A DNA stretch of 52,877 nt from assembly GCA_009691195.1 (NCBI GenBank), contig SHVA01000016.1:1-52877 (forward strand). The letters run 5' to 3'. The position numbers were made by a program, and so were the translations under genes. This document shows positions 15,916 to 24,022 of this stretch, piece by piece. This DNA is from Solirubrobacterales bacterium (GTDB taxonomy: Bacteria > Actinomycetota > Thermoleophilia > Solirubrobacterales > 70-9). Numbering within the stretch: the first letter of the stretch is position 1; each line of letters opens with the position of its first letter. Under the pieces are notes generated by a model that saw only the letters and a list, made by a program, of their open reading frames with translations, had not been told where the DNA came from and searched no databases.

Positions 15916-17202
15916 CTAGGAGCCCGCGCCTGGCGCAGCCGCGACCGGAGCACCCGCTGATTCGCCTGCTCCGTCCTCCGAGGCCTCGCCCTCGGTGCGC
16001 TTGGCGGCGCGGTTGAGCTCGCGGCGGGCGATCACCATCTTGTGGACCTCGTCGGGGCCGTCGACGACCTTGAGCATGCGGCTGAAGCGCCACATGCCCG
16101 CCAGCGGGGTGTCGTCTGACATCCCGAGCGATCCGTGGACCTGGATCGCGCGGTCGAGCACGTCCATGACCATGTTGGCGGCGACGACCTTGATCATCGA
16201 GATCGCCTGGCGGGCTCGGCGCTTGCCCTCGGTGTCCATCTGCCAGGCGGCGTAGAGGGTCAGCAGCCTCGCCTGGTCCACCTCCATCCGGGACTTGGCG
16301 ATGAAGTCCTGGATGAACTGCTTGTCGGCGAGCGGCCCGCCGAAGGCCTCGCGCGTGTTGGCGCGCTCGCACATCATCTCGATCGCGCGCTCGGCGGTGC
16401 CGATCGCGCGCATGCAGTGGTGGATGCGCCCGGGGCCGAGCCGGTCCTGGGCAATCACGAAGCCCGCGCCGCGCTGGCCGAGCAGGTTCGCCTCGGGCAC
16501 GCGGCAGTCCTCGTAGCGGATCTCGCAGTGGCCGGGACCGCCGTCGTGGCCCATCACCGGCACCGGCCGCACCAGGTCGAAGCCCGGGTTGTCAACGGGG
16601 ACGATGATCATGCTCGCCCGGGCGTGCTGCGGCGCCTTGGGCTCGGTCACGCACATGACGATCGCGAAGTCGGCGCCGACGGCCCCGGAGGTGAACCACT
16701 TGTGGCCGTTGATCACCCACTCGTCGCCGTCGAGCACGGCGAGCGTCTGAAGGGTCGTCGGGTCCGAGCCGGCGACCTCGGGCTCGGTCATCGAGAAGCA
16801 GCTGCGGCTGTGGTCGTTGAGCAGGGGCTCGAGGAACTGGCTGTGCTGCTCCTCGGTGCCGTGCTCGGCGAGGATCTCCATGTTTCCCGTGTCGGGCGCC
16901 GAGCAGTTGAAGACCATTGGAGCGACGGCGGGGCTGCGGCCCATCTCCTCGCAGAGCATCCCGTACTCCCAGTGCTTGAGTCCGGGGCCGTGGCGCTCGT
17001 CGGGCATGAACAGGTTCCAGAGGCCCTCAGTGCGGGCGCGCTCGCGCAGCTCGACCAGGATCTGGGGGTAGGCGACCCCGGGGCGCACCTCGTCGTCGAG
17101 GGCCGCGAGGGCCTCGGCCTCGACGGGATAGACGTGCTCGCCCATGAAGGCGCGAACCCGCTCGCGAAGCTCATCGACCTGGGGCGTGGGGTTGAAGTCC
17201 AT
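15916..17202 (-). CDS. Acyl-CoA dehydrogenase, ACAD10/11-like
   Basis: A 428-residue flavin-dependent acyl-CoA dehydrogenase. The FAD/substrate blocks CFSMTEPEVAGSDPT and INGHKWFTSGAVGADFAI lie mid-protein, and the C-terminal helices include MCERANTREAFGGPLADKQF and HGSLGMSDDTPL. The RMLKVVDGPDEVHKMVIAR stretch carries the DGPDEVH motif of the ACAD10/11-type subfamily. About 25 extra Ala/Gly/Glu-rich residues end the protein. It converges on the APH gene, and the pair (plus the HAD gene) corresponds to the domains fused in ACAD10. Likely role: acyl-CoA oxidation or the elimination step on phosphorylated hydroxyacyl-CoAs. A TAGGCT hexamer at 17218-17213, 10 nt before the ATG, suggests a leaderless mRNA. 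Confidence 0.9.
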   Translation of the reverse strand: MDFNPTPQVDELRERVRAFMGEHVYPVEAEALAALDDEVRPGVAYPQILVELRERARTEGLWNLFMPDERHGPGLKHWEYGMLCEEMGRSPAVAPMVFNCSAPDTGNMEILAEHGTEEQHSQFLEPLLNDHSRSCFSMTEPEVAGSDPTTLQTLAVLDGDEWVINGHKWFTSGAVGADFAIVMCVTEPKAPQHARASMIIVPVDNPGFDLVRPVPVMGHDGGPGHCEIRYEDCRVPEANLLGQRGAGFVIAQDRLGPGRIHHCMRAIGTAERAIEMMCERANTREAFGGPLADKQFIQDFIAKSRMEVDQARLLTLYAAWQMDTEGKRRARQAISMIKVVAANMVMDVLDRAIQVHGSLGMSDDTPLAGMWRFSRMLKVVDGPDEVHKMVIARRELNRAAKRTEGEASEDGAGESAGAPVAAAPGAGS

Positions 17203-17243
17203 GCCGGGCAGCAGCCTACGCGATCAGCCCCGGCGCGCGGCGC

Positions 17244-18011
17244 TCAGGAGCGCGGGCGGTAGCGGCTGAAGAGCTCGCCCTCGCGCTCGAGCAGCCACGC
17301 CAGCTCGAGCTCGCTGACGCCGGGCAGCGACCCCTCGAGGATTCGCGGCGCCTCGCCCCCAGCGATCTTGGGGGCGATGGTGAGGAAGAGCTCATCGGCG
17401 AGCGCGTCCTCGCGCAGGCGCCCGTGAAGGGTGGGGCCGCCCTCGCAGAGGACGGATCGGATCTCGCGTTCGTGGCGAAGCCAGGCGAGCGCCCGCCCGA
17501 GCTCGACGCCACCCTCGTGGCGCACGACCGTGACCTGGGTGGCGGTCTCGGGCGGTTGCTGGTCGGAGGCCGTGAAGATCACGACGCTGCCGCCCCCATC
17601 GCTGAAGAGGCCGGCGTCCCAGGGCAGGTCGAAGCGGTTTGAGACGATCACGCCCAGCGGGTCATGGGCGAGGCCCACCTGCTCGCGCCAGGCCCGGAAC
17701 TCGGGGTCGCCGACCATCCGCCCGTAGCGCTCGGCGCGCATCGTCCCCGCGCCGATCATGACCGCGTCGACCCTGGTCCGCAGCCGCTGCAGCACCTCCG
17801 TGTCGGCGCCGCTGCCGATCTTGCCCGAGCGGCCCTCGATCGCCGCCCGCCCGTCCACGGTGGCCGCGAAGTTGAGGACGAGGTAGGGCCTTTCATCGTG
17901 AGCGAGCCGGTTCAGGTCGAGCGATGCGATCTGATCGGCGATCGTGGTCTCGGCCGCGTCGGGAAGCAGACGGCGCACGGCGTGGCTGTCCCCGGGAGGG
18001 GGGACGGCCAT
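17244..18011 (-). CDS. RibD C-terminal-type reductase (dihydrofolate reductase fold)
   Basis: A 255-residue protein with the RibD_C/DHFR-like fold. Marks are LNFAATVDGRAAIEGRSGKIGS near residue 40-60, a DAVMIGAGTMRAERYG block that forms part of the NADPH site, and SVLCEGGPTLHGRLRED in the last third, where the Glu-Gly-Gly turn contacts the cofactor. In riboflavin synthesis this domain reduces the ribosyl group of the aminopyrimidinone. No deaminase domain is attached and no other rib gene is near, so it may instead be one of the many stand-alone reductases of this family. The ATG at 18011 is used because the protein upstream lacks family resemblance. Confidence 0.8.
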   Translation of the reverse strand: MAVPPPGDSHAVRRLLPDAAETTIADQIASLDLNRLAHDERPYLVLNFAATVDGRAAIEGRSGKIGSGADTEVLQRLRTRVDAVMIGAGTMRAERYGRMVGDPEFRAWREQVGLAHDPLGVIVSNRFDLPWDAGLFSDGGGSVVIFTASDQQPPETATQVTVVRHEGGVELGRALAWLRHEREIRSVLCEGGPTLHGRLREDALADELFLTIAPKIAGGEAPRILEGSLPGVSELELAWLLEREGELFSRYRPRS

Positions 18012-18039
18012 CAGCCCTCCTCGCCGGGAGAGCCGGCCC

Positions 18040-19038
18040 TCATCGGTATTGCCTCCAGCCCGGGAACTCGCGCCCGGCGAACTTCTGGAGCTGGGCGACG
18101 TCGTCACCGAAGAGGGTCAGCAGGTGGTCGCGGATCGAGTCCGGCATCTCGGGCTTGGGCGCTGACGGCTTGTCGGGGTCGTGGACGACCCGCTCGACCA
18201 TCCAGCGAAGCCGCTCGGGCAGGCGGTCGAAGTTGCGGTCGAACGAGCGAAAGCCCGGAAGCTTCACCAGCTTCTCCATGAACTGGTAGCGGTCGCCCTC
18301 CTTCGCAGTTGACTTCTCCCACTCGCGGTCGAACTGCTCGGAGGTGAAGTCCTGGTCCACTCCTGCGAAGGCGAAGGCCTTCCGCATCGTTCCCCCGCGG
18401 TCGGCGTGCAGCTCCTCCTGGGCGATCACCGCGATCTGGCCCCTGTCGAAGTGCTCGAGATAGGGCTGGAGCTGCATCCAGTACTTGGAGCGGGTGACGT
18501 AGCCCTGGTCGTCGCGGGTGAGGACGTCCTCCATAGCTCGGGTCTCGTAGCCGGCGCCGGTCGCGTGGCGCCAGTGGGAGAGGATGCGGGAGGTCGGATC
18601 GCGGACCATGTAGAGCAGCTTCGCGTCGGGGACGTTCTCGCGAATCCGCTCGGCGACGCCCCGGAAGCGCGGCTGGTTGGTGTAGTGGGGGGAGGACTCG
18701 CCGCGGACCTTGAAGCGATCGTCGAAGCGGCCCCGGTACCAGTCCATCCCCAGGTCCCAGTTGAGCTCATCGACGAAGAAGTTGAGCTCCTTGGGCTTGG
18801 ACATCTGCACGTCGGGATGGAGCCCGAGATAGTGGTGGATGCTGGTGGTCCCGCACTTGAGCCCGCCGATGATGATCAGGCTCGGCAGCGCCGCGTGCCG
18901 GCGGCGCTTGCGGGAGACCCTGCCGCCCTTCTTGCGGTCAACGGAATAGCGCTCGCGGGCACGCGTGCACATCGCGTCGTCGGACGGGTCGTGGCCGGCC
19001 TCGACGGGGGCCGTGGCGGCTGCGGCGCTCGAATCCAT
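18040..19038 (-). CDS. Sulfotransferase family protein
   Basis: A 332-residue PAPS-dependent sulfotransferase. The 5'-phosphosulfate loop is GGLKCGTTSIHHYL at residues 58-71. The 3'-phosphate motif is MVRDPTSRILSHWRH about 90 residues later. A KPKELNFF segment, typical of the heparan-sulfate and Stf0-like bacterial relatives, lies between them. The first 50 residues are basic and disordered-looking (RKKGGRVSRKRRR), without a clear signal peptide or membrane helix, so the enzyme is presumably cytoplasmic. The acceptor could be a glycolipid, polysaccharide or small metabolite. It is divergent from the haloalkane dehalogenase gene. It ends 28 bp before the RibD-type gene on the same strand. Confidence 0.87.
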   Translation of the reverse strand: MDSSAAAATAPVEAGHDPSDDAMCTRARERYSVDRKKGGRVSRKRRRHAALPSLIIIGGLKCGTTSIHHYLGLHPDVQMSKPKELNFFVDELNWDLGMDWYRGRFDDRFKVRGESSPHYTNQPRFRGVAERIRENVPDAKLLYMVRDPTSRILSHWRHATGAGYETRAMEDVLTRDDQGYVTRSKYWMQLQPYLEHFDRGQIAVIAQEELHADRGGTMRKAFAFAGVDQDFTSEQFDREWEKSTAKEGDRYQFMEKLVKLPGFRSFDRNFDRLPERLRWMVERVVHDPDKPSAPKPEMPDSIRDHLLTLFGDDVAQLQKFAGREFPGWRQYR

Positions 19039-19131
19039 GAGCGCGACAGTGTGGCACCTCGGCGCTGCCCCCCGCGCCGCGAAAGGCGCCCTCGGATGAT
19101 GCCCGGCCCTCCGGGCGACTAGGCTGGCGCT

Positions 19132-20031
19132 GTGGACGTGTTTCGCACACCCGAGGAGCGCCTCGAGGGCCTGCCCGGCTACGACTTCGAGCCCAACTAC
19201 ACCGAGGTTGACGGCCTGCGGCTGCACCATGTCGATCAGCCCGGAAGCGGCCCGGCGAGCGGCGAAGCCGCCCCCATCGTCTGCTTTCACGGCGAGCCGA
19301 GCTGGTCCTACCTCTACCGCAAGATGGTTCCGCCGCTCAGCGCCGCCGGCCACCGGGTCATCTGCCCCGACCTCGCCGGCTTCGGCCGCTCCGACAAGCC
19401 CACCGACCACGCCTGGTACACCTACGACCGCCACGTCGAGATGGTCAGCGCGCAGCTTTCGGAGCTCGACCTCAACGACGTGGTCGCCGTGGTCCATGAC
19501 TGGGGCGGCCCGATCGGCCTTCGCTGGGCGGTCGAGAATGCCGACAGGGTCTCGGCGCTCGTAATCCTCAACACCGGGCTGTTCACGGGGCGGGTCTCGG
19601 CCGGCTTCATGGCCTGGCGCGAGTTCGCCGAGAAGAATCCGGACATGCAGGTCGGCAGGGTCATCCAGGGCGGTACCGCGACCCCGATGCCCGAGGCTGT
19701 CCGCGCCGCCTACGACGCTCCCTTCCCGACCCCGGAGTCCAAGGCCGGGCCCGCGACGTTCCCGTTGCTGGTCCCGACCGGCGACGACGAGCCCGGTGCC
19801 CCCGAGATGCGCGCCGTCTCCGAGGCGCTCAAGAGCTGGGAAAAGCCGACGCTGATCGCCTTCTCCGACAACGACCCGATCTTCCCCTGGCCGAAGTCCG
19901 GCCTGCGCTTCAGCGAGGCGATCCCCAGCGCCGAGGAGCCGATCAGGGTCGAGGGCGCTGCGCATTTCCTGCAGGAGGACGAAGGCGAGTTCATCGCCGA
20001 GCGCGTCCTCGGCTTTCTCGCCGAGGGCTAG
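19132..20031 (+). CDS. Haloalkane dehalogenase
   Basis: A 299-residue alpha/beta hydrolase of the haloalkane dehalogenase subfamily I. The oxyanion/halide loop reads HGEPSWSYLYRKM near residue 54. The nucleophile elbow is VVHDWGGPIGLRWA, giving the Asp nucleophile followed directly by the halide-binding Trp, and the catalytic His is in GAAHFLQEDEGE close to the end. It cleaves carbon-halogen bonds hydrolytically to an alcohol, halide and proton. The GTG at 19132 is 6 nt after a TAGGCT hexamer, consistent with a leaderless start. The DUF2804 and flippase-like genes follow with tight spacing, so the three probably form one operon. Substrate range cannot be read from sequence. Confidence 0.88.
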   Translation: MDVFRTPEERLEGLPGYDFEPNYTEVDGLRLHHVDQPGSGPASGEAAPIVCFHGEPSWSYLYRKMVPPLSAAGHRVICPDLAGFGRSDKPTDHAWYTYDRHVEMVSAQLSELDLNDVVAVVHDWGGPIGLRWAVENADRVSALVILNTGLFTGRVSAGFMAWREFAEKNPDMQVGRVIQGGTATPMPEAVRAAYDAPFPTPESKAGPATFPLLVPTGDDEPGAPEMRAVSEALKSWEKPTLIAFSDNDPIFPWPKSGLRFSEAIPSAEEPIRVEGAAHFLQEDEGEFIAERVLGFLAEG

Positions 20032-20038
20032 CCGCCGC

Positions 20039-20911
20039 GTGAGCGCGACCGTCGAAGCCGCTCTCGCGGAGCTGCCCTGGAGGGGACCAGGGGGCGGCGA
20101 GCGCCCGGCGCTGCCGCTCCCGCCCGAGCCAATGGGGATGCGCTGGGGGAGGCGGATGCGCAAGCGCTGGAGCTGGGTCGGGTGCTTCGACGACTCCTGG
20201 ATGCTGTTCGCCGCCTCGCTCGAGATCGGCCCCGCCCGGTTGACCTTCTGGGGGCTCTGGGACCGCAGCGAGCGGTGCTTCCGGGAGCGCAACCGCCGCC
20301 TGCTTCCCTGGAGCGATCCCGAGGTGAAGATCGATGGCGATCGGCTCAGGATCGACTCCGGTGAGGTCCGGGCCGACCTCGCGATCTCCGCCGGGAACGC
20401 GATCGAGTGCGTCTGCGCCAATGGCGAGGGCGGGTACACCTGGACGCGCAAGCTCGCCGATGTGCCCTTCGAGGGCAGGCTGACCGTCGGAGACAGGGCG
20501 GTTGACCTGCGGGCGAGCGGGGTCGTGGATGAATCCGCCGGCTACCACGCTCGCAGGACCAGCTGGCTGTGGTCGGCGGGGGTGGGAGTGTCGCGCGACG
20601 GCCGGCCGCTCGGCTGGAACCTGGTCGAGGGGATCAATGATCCCCCGCTGCTCAGCGAGCGCGCGATCTGGGTCGCCGGGGTCCCGGCCGAGCCGGGCCC
20701 GGTCAGCTTCGAGGGACTCGACGGAATCCGGTTCGAGGGAGGGTCGAGACTCGACTTCACGGCCGAGGCCGAGCGGGTCAGCCACGATCGCATTCCCCTG
20801 ATCGCCCGCTCGGACTACCGCGCCCCGCTCGGCAGCTTCAGCGGCGAGCTGGACGGGATCGAGCTGGAATATGGCCTTGGCGTGATCGAGAGCCACGATG
20901 TCCTCTGGTGA
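20039..20911 (+). CDS. DUF2804-family protein
   Basis: A 290-residue protein that I place in the DUF2804 family. These proteins look like beta-rich lipocalin-like barrels and have no agreed function. Recognised blocks are RWSWVGCFDDSWMLFAASLEIG, seen in part near residue 43 as a Trp-rich opening, then GPARLTFWGLWDR and a late GWNLVEGIND segment followed by DRIPLIARSDYRAPLGSFSG. There is no signal peptide or membrane segment. The gene starts with GTG 7 bp after the haloalkane dehalogenase stop, and its 3' end overlaps the flippase-like gene by 14 nt, which argues for joint expression. A lipid-related job is a guess based on fold and neighbour. Confidence 0.68.
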   Translation: MSATVEAALAELPWRGPGGGERPALPLPPEPMGMRWGRRMRKRWSWVGCFDDSWMLFAASLEIGPARLTFWGLWDRSERCFRERNRRLLPWSDPEVKIDGDRLRIDSGEVRADLAISAGNAIECVCANGEGGYTWTRKLADVPFEGRLTVGDRAVDLRASGVVDESAGYHARRTSWLWSAGVGVSRDGRPLGWNLVEGINDPPLLSERAIWVAGVPAEPGPVSFEGLDGIRFEGGSRLDFTAEAERVSHDRIPLIARSDYRAPLGSFSGELDGIELEYGLGVIESHDVLW

Positions 20912-21896
20912 GAGCCCGCCACTGGCGATTGACCTCGGCTCCAGCTTCGACGCCTTCCGCCATGCGGCCGACGTCTTCTTCTCGAACGTCGCCGCGATCG
21001 ACCCGGCGCCGCTGGGCGTCGCGCTCCTCTTCTACCTGGGGATGCTGCTCGCGCGCACCAGGGCATGGCAGAACGTGCTTCGGGCCGCCTATCCGGAGCG
21101 AAAGGTCGCCTACTCGAAGATCACGGCCTCCTATCTCGCCGGCGCGGGGCTGAACAGCTTCATCCCCGCGAGGGTCGGCGACGCGGTCAAGATCTTCCTG
21201 GTCAAGCGCTCGATCCGCGGCTCCTCCTATCCCGCGATCACCTCCTCCTTCCTGGTCCAGAGCGTCTTCGACACCAGCGTCGGCGTGCTCGTCCTCATCT
21301 ATGCGATCACGCAGGGATTGCTGCCGGGGCCGCCCGAGCTGCCTGAGCTGCCCGCCTTCGAGCTCTCGTTCTGGGCGGAGAACCCCGAGTTCCTCCTCTT
21401 CTTCCTTACGGCCCTGGGAATCGCCGCCGTCGCGGCATTCGCGCTCCTGGCCCGGCGGGTGGAGGAGTTCTGGGACCGGGTCAAGCAGGGCGTCGTGATT
21501 CTCACCGACCCGCTCCGCTACCTGCGGCAGGTGGCCTCCTGGCAGGGCGTCGCCTGGTTGGCCCGCTTCGGCTCCTTCTGGTTCTTCCTCGATGCGTTCC
21601 ACATCGGCGGCTCCCTCTCCAACGTGCTGCTGGTGATGAGCGTCCACTCGGTCGCCACGCTGCTGCCCTTTACGCCGGGCGGGGCCGGGGCCCAGCAGGC
21701 GCTGCTGGTCGCAACCCTGACCGGCTCGCCGGGGGCGGTAGTCCTCTCCTACTCTGTCGGCCAGCAGCTGGCGATAGCGGCCTGGGCGGCACTGCTCGGC
21801 TTCCTCGCGATCGCCTTCGTCTTCAGGACGACCGATTGGCGCAGCCTGATCCGCAGCGCCTCGGCTGACTCCGAGGCCCGCCCCGACCCCCGTTAG
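20898..21896 (+). CDS. Lysylphosphatidylglycerol synthase TM/flippase-like membrane protein
   Basis: A 332-residue integral membrane protein of the UPF0104/LPG_synthase_TM (AglD2, MprF N-terminal) family. About eight hydrophobic helices are apparent. Family marks are the early GMLLARTRAWQNVLRAA segment, YLAGAGLNSFIPARVGDAVKIF around residue 80, and LLPFTPGGAGAQQALLV near residue 255. Such domains move lipids or lipid-linked substrates across the cytoplasmic membrane; no MprF-type catalytic domain is attached. It overlaps the DUF2804 gene, and its stop overlaps the end of the decayed DUF2867 remnant on the other strand. Confidence 0.83.
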   Translation: MSSGESPPLAIDLGSSFDAFRHAADVFFSNVAAIDPAPLGVALLFYLGMLLARTRAWQNVLRAAYPERKVAYSKITASYLAGAGLNSFIPARVGDAVKIFLVKRSIRGSSYPAITSSFLVQSVFDTSVGVLVLIYAITQGLLPGPPELPELPAFELSFWAENPEFLLFFLTALGIAAVAAFALLARRVEEFWDRVKQGVVILTDPLRYLRQVASWQGVAWLARFGSFWFFLDAFHIGGSLSNVLLVMSVHSVATLLPFTPGGAGAQQALLVATLTGSPGAVVLSYSVGQQLAIAAWAALLGFLAIAFVFRTTDWRSLIRSASADSEARPDPR

Positions 21897-22190
21897 GCCG
21901 CCGCCCTCCTCGGCGCTCCGCCCTGCCGCCACTCCCGCTCGATTGGTTTGATCATCAGCGGGTACACGGTCAGGTGCCGGACGGCTTGATCGCGGCCATG
22001 TAGGCGGCCCCCAGACGTCCATTCGGCTTGACGAGGACCGCCATCTGCCCGCGGTATCCGCCGGTTCCGTCTGGGACCCAGCCAGCGTGCATGACTCCGT
22101 GGACGGTCCGGTTGGCGATCTCGGCGGCCCACTCGTCGTCGAGCATGTAGAGCGACCTCCATTTCCATACGGTACGGCTCGAGGTCCTAG
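21893..22190 (-). pseudogene. DUF2867-type C-terminal remnant with frameshift
   Basis: On the minus strand from about 22190 one frame reads WKWRSLYMLDDEWAAEIAN and then HAGWVPDGTGGYRGQMAVLV and GAAYMAAIKP, a close match to the C-terminal part of actinobacterial DUF2867 (SRPBCC-like) proteins. After AAIKP the frame breaks at about 21982 (CCGTCC where CCGTTCC is expected) and hits a TGA at 21972-21970. The expected continuation RHLTVYPLMIKPIEREWR is found in another frame and runs to a TAA at 21893. The N-terminal half of the protein is missing. This looks like a decayed fragment, although a single-base sequencing error would remove the frameshift but not the 5' truncation. Confidence 0.7.
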
Positions 22191-22828
22191 AGACCGGGCA
22201 CCTGCCACTGCCACGGCGGGCGCTCGGAGAGCCGGAAGCGGGCGTGGTTTCTGCCCGCCAGCGTCTCCAGCGGGACCAGCGCGGGGTCGTCCTCGAGGTT
22301 CAGCCGCAGGCTCGAGGAGGCCGCCGCCAGCTCGGCCGCGCCACCGCTTCGGAGGATCCGCTCCCAGCCGAGCGTCGGGCGATAGAGCCAGTAGCTGACC
22401 CGGACCGGCCCGCCCACGGGTCGCAGGTCCTCGACCGAGGTGAAGGCGGTGGTCCTGCGCAGCGCGGTGCTCAGGCCGGGGTCCGCGCTCGCCAGCGCGC
22501 AGCTCGGGAGCCGGCAGCGGCGGTAGTCGACCGGCAACAGCCCCGCTGCGCCCGGGCCGGCCGCGGGGGATCCCGCCGGCGCCAGGAAGCGGACCAGCTT
22601 GCCGATCGGGAACCCGTAGGCGAGAGCCAGCGGATTGCGGTTGCACGGGACCGGGTAGCGCGGCGCGCAGGCCAGCCGCCGCCCGATCGCCGCGCCCAGC
22701 TCCCGCCCGGCGCCCGGAGGCTCTCCCGAGGCCAGGATCGCGATCGAGGCCGCGATGATCGCCGCGATCAGGCTCGCGAGCGCGACGTACTCGACTGTCG
22801 CGGTGCCGCGACTGCGCTCGGGATGCAT
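22187..22828 (-). CDS. TadE/pilin-like N-terminal membrane segment protein, function unknown
   Basis: A 213-residue protein. Its N-terminus reads MHPERSRGTATVEYVALASL followed by a hydrophobic run, a short basic leader and a Glu five or so residues before one membrane helix, as in TadE-like and Flp-type pseudopilins. The rest is Arg/Pro/Ala-rich, with three cysteines in the middle (CAP, PCN, CRLPSC) and no domain I recognise. The product is probably exported or membrane-anchored with the C-terminal part outside. No tad/flp assembly genes are in the window. Its stop is followed directly by the DUF2867 remnant. Confidence 0.55.
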   Translation of the reverse strand: MHPERSRGTATVEYVALASLIAAIIAASIAILASGEPPGAGRELGAAIGRRLACAPRYPVPCNRNPLALAYGFPIGKLVRFLAPAGSPAAGPGAAGLLPVDYRRCRLPSCALASADPGLSTALRRTTAFTSVEDLRPVGGPVRVSYWLYRPTLGWERILRSGGAAELAAASSSLRLNLEDDPALVPLETLAGRNHARFRLSERPPWQWQVPGL

Positions 22829-22911
22829 GGGGCCACGATCGGCGGCGGCGGGCGCCCGGGGGCGCGCGAGACGTCAAGCATCGGCCACGCCGGCCGGTCA
22901 CCTGACACCTC

Positions 22912-22917
22912 TATGAT
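22912..22917 (+). promoter_or_regulatory. -10 element (TATGAT) of a probable leaderless promoter
   Basis: TATGAT lies 7 nt before the ATG at 22925, so transcription would begin at or beside the start codon. No clear -35 hexamer is visible. It would drive the small helical protein, the SDR and perhaps the alpha/beta hydrolase gene. Confidence 0.5.
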
Positions 22918-22924
22918 CGGCTGC

Positions 22925-23197
22925 ATGGAAGCTGGAGGACTCGGCGGACTTTTCGGCGATCCGGAGGAGATGCGCCGGCGCATGGAGGAGCTCTCTGATC
23001 AGATGCAGGGCGCCCAGAAGGTCGCCTGGGCCGACAACGCGATCAAGCTGGCCGTTGAGATGACGGTCGCCGCGATCCATCGGCTGGACCTCACCGGCTC
23101 CAGCGACGAGCAGGCGATTCAGGTGCGCGATGCGATCAGGATCGTCTTTCCTGAGGCGGTAACCCTCGTGCGCGAGGCGCGCGAGGGGCTTTCCTGA
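22925..23197 (+). CDS. Small helical protein of unknown function
   Basis: A 90-residue protein starting MEAGGLGGLFGDPEEMRRRM, then an amphipathic helical region (MEELSDQMQGAQKVAWADNA) and a second half with IHRLDLTGSSDEQAIQVRDA. It is acidic to neutral, without cysteine, signal peptide or membrane segment. I do not recognise the family. The chosen ATG follows a TATGAT hexamer by 7 nt, and the SDR gene begins 4 nt after its stop, so it is probably the first gene of a short operon. Confidence 0.55.
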   Translation: MEAGGLGGLFGDPEEMRRRMEELSDQMQGAQKVAWADNAIKLAVEMTVAAIHRLDLTGSSDEQAIQVRDAIRIVFPEAVTLVREAREGLS

Positions 23198-23201
23198 GCC
23201 G

Positions 23202-24011
23202 ATGGCGCTTCCACCCCCGTCCCCGTCAGGGACGGCACTGGTCACGGGCGCGTCGTCGGGGATCGGCGCCGAGATCGCGAGAGAGCTGACGCGGCGAGGA
23301 CATCACGTGACCCTGGTCGCGCGCCGGATGGAGCGGCTGCGCAGCCTCGCCACCGAGATCGAGCAGGAGCTGGGAGGCTCCGCCCTCGTCGTCGCAGCCG
23401 ACCTGGCCGACGACTACTCGAGGCAGAGGATGGCCGACTCGGTCAGCGCCTCCGGCCGCTCGGTGGAGATCTTGGCAAACAACGCCGGCTTCGGCCACAG
23501 CGGCGACCTCGCCCGCAGCGACACCGAACGCCAGCTCGAGATGGTTCGCCTCAACGTCGAGGCGGTCGTGGACCTCTGCGGCTGCTATCTGCCCGGGATG
23601 GTGGAAAGGGGGCGCGGAGCGATCATCAACGTAGCCTCGACGGCGGCCTACCAGCCGATGCCCGGCAGCGCCACCTACGCCGCCGGCAAGGCCTTCGTGC
23701 TCTCTTTCAGCGAGGCGGTCTCCGCCGAGGTCGGCGGAGACGGCGTCACCGTTTCGGCCCTCTGTCCCGGTCCCGTGCGAACCGAGTGGGCCGAGGTCGC
23801 GGGAATGGGTGACGTCGAGCAGCGGACTCCCGACATGCTCTGGATGTCCGCCGCCGACGTTGCGCAGGAAGCCGTGAAGGGAGCCGAGCGGGGTCGCCGC
23901 GTGGTCGTGCCCGGCCTGCTCAACCGCGTCGGGGCGATGGCGGGCCAGCATTCTCCGCGGGCGCTGGCGCTGGCGCTGCCGCTCGTCCGCCGGATCTGGA
24001 ACCGGACCTAG
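23202..24011 (+). CDS. Short-chain dehydrogenase/reductase
   Basis: A 269-residue classical SDR. The cofactor motif TGASSGIGAEIA is at residues 15-26, NNAGFG at about 95, the catalytic Ser in INVASTAAYQ near 147, and the YxxxK pair in ATYAAGKAF near 160. Arg residues after the first strand (VARRMERL) favour NADP(H). The sequence resembles the DltE/YqjQ-type SDRs that act on short or lipid-like keto compounds. It lies 4 nt after the small helical protein and 11 nt before the alpha/beta hydrolase gene, on the same strand. Confidence 0.88.
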   Translation: MALPPPSPSGTALVTGASSGIGAEIARELTRRGHHVTLVARRMERLRSLATEIEQELGGSALVVAADLADDYSRQRMADSVSASGRSVEILANNAGFGHSGDLARSDTERQLEMVRLNVEAVVDLCGCYLPGMVERGRGAIINVASTAAYQPMPGSATYAAGKAFVLSFSEAVSAEVGGDGVTVSALCPGPVRTEWAEVAGMGDVEQRTPDMLWMSAADVAQEAVKGAERGRRVVVPGLLNRVGAMAGQHSPRALALALPLVRRIWNRT

Positions 24012-24022
24012 GGCCCGGCCCG

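Noticed and set aside
18040-20451. An 803-codon minus-strand frame suggesting a fused protein before the sulfotransferase
   Set aside because: Only the last 332 codons match a family; the upstream part is antisense to the haloalkane dehalogenase and DUF2804 genes.
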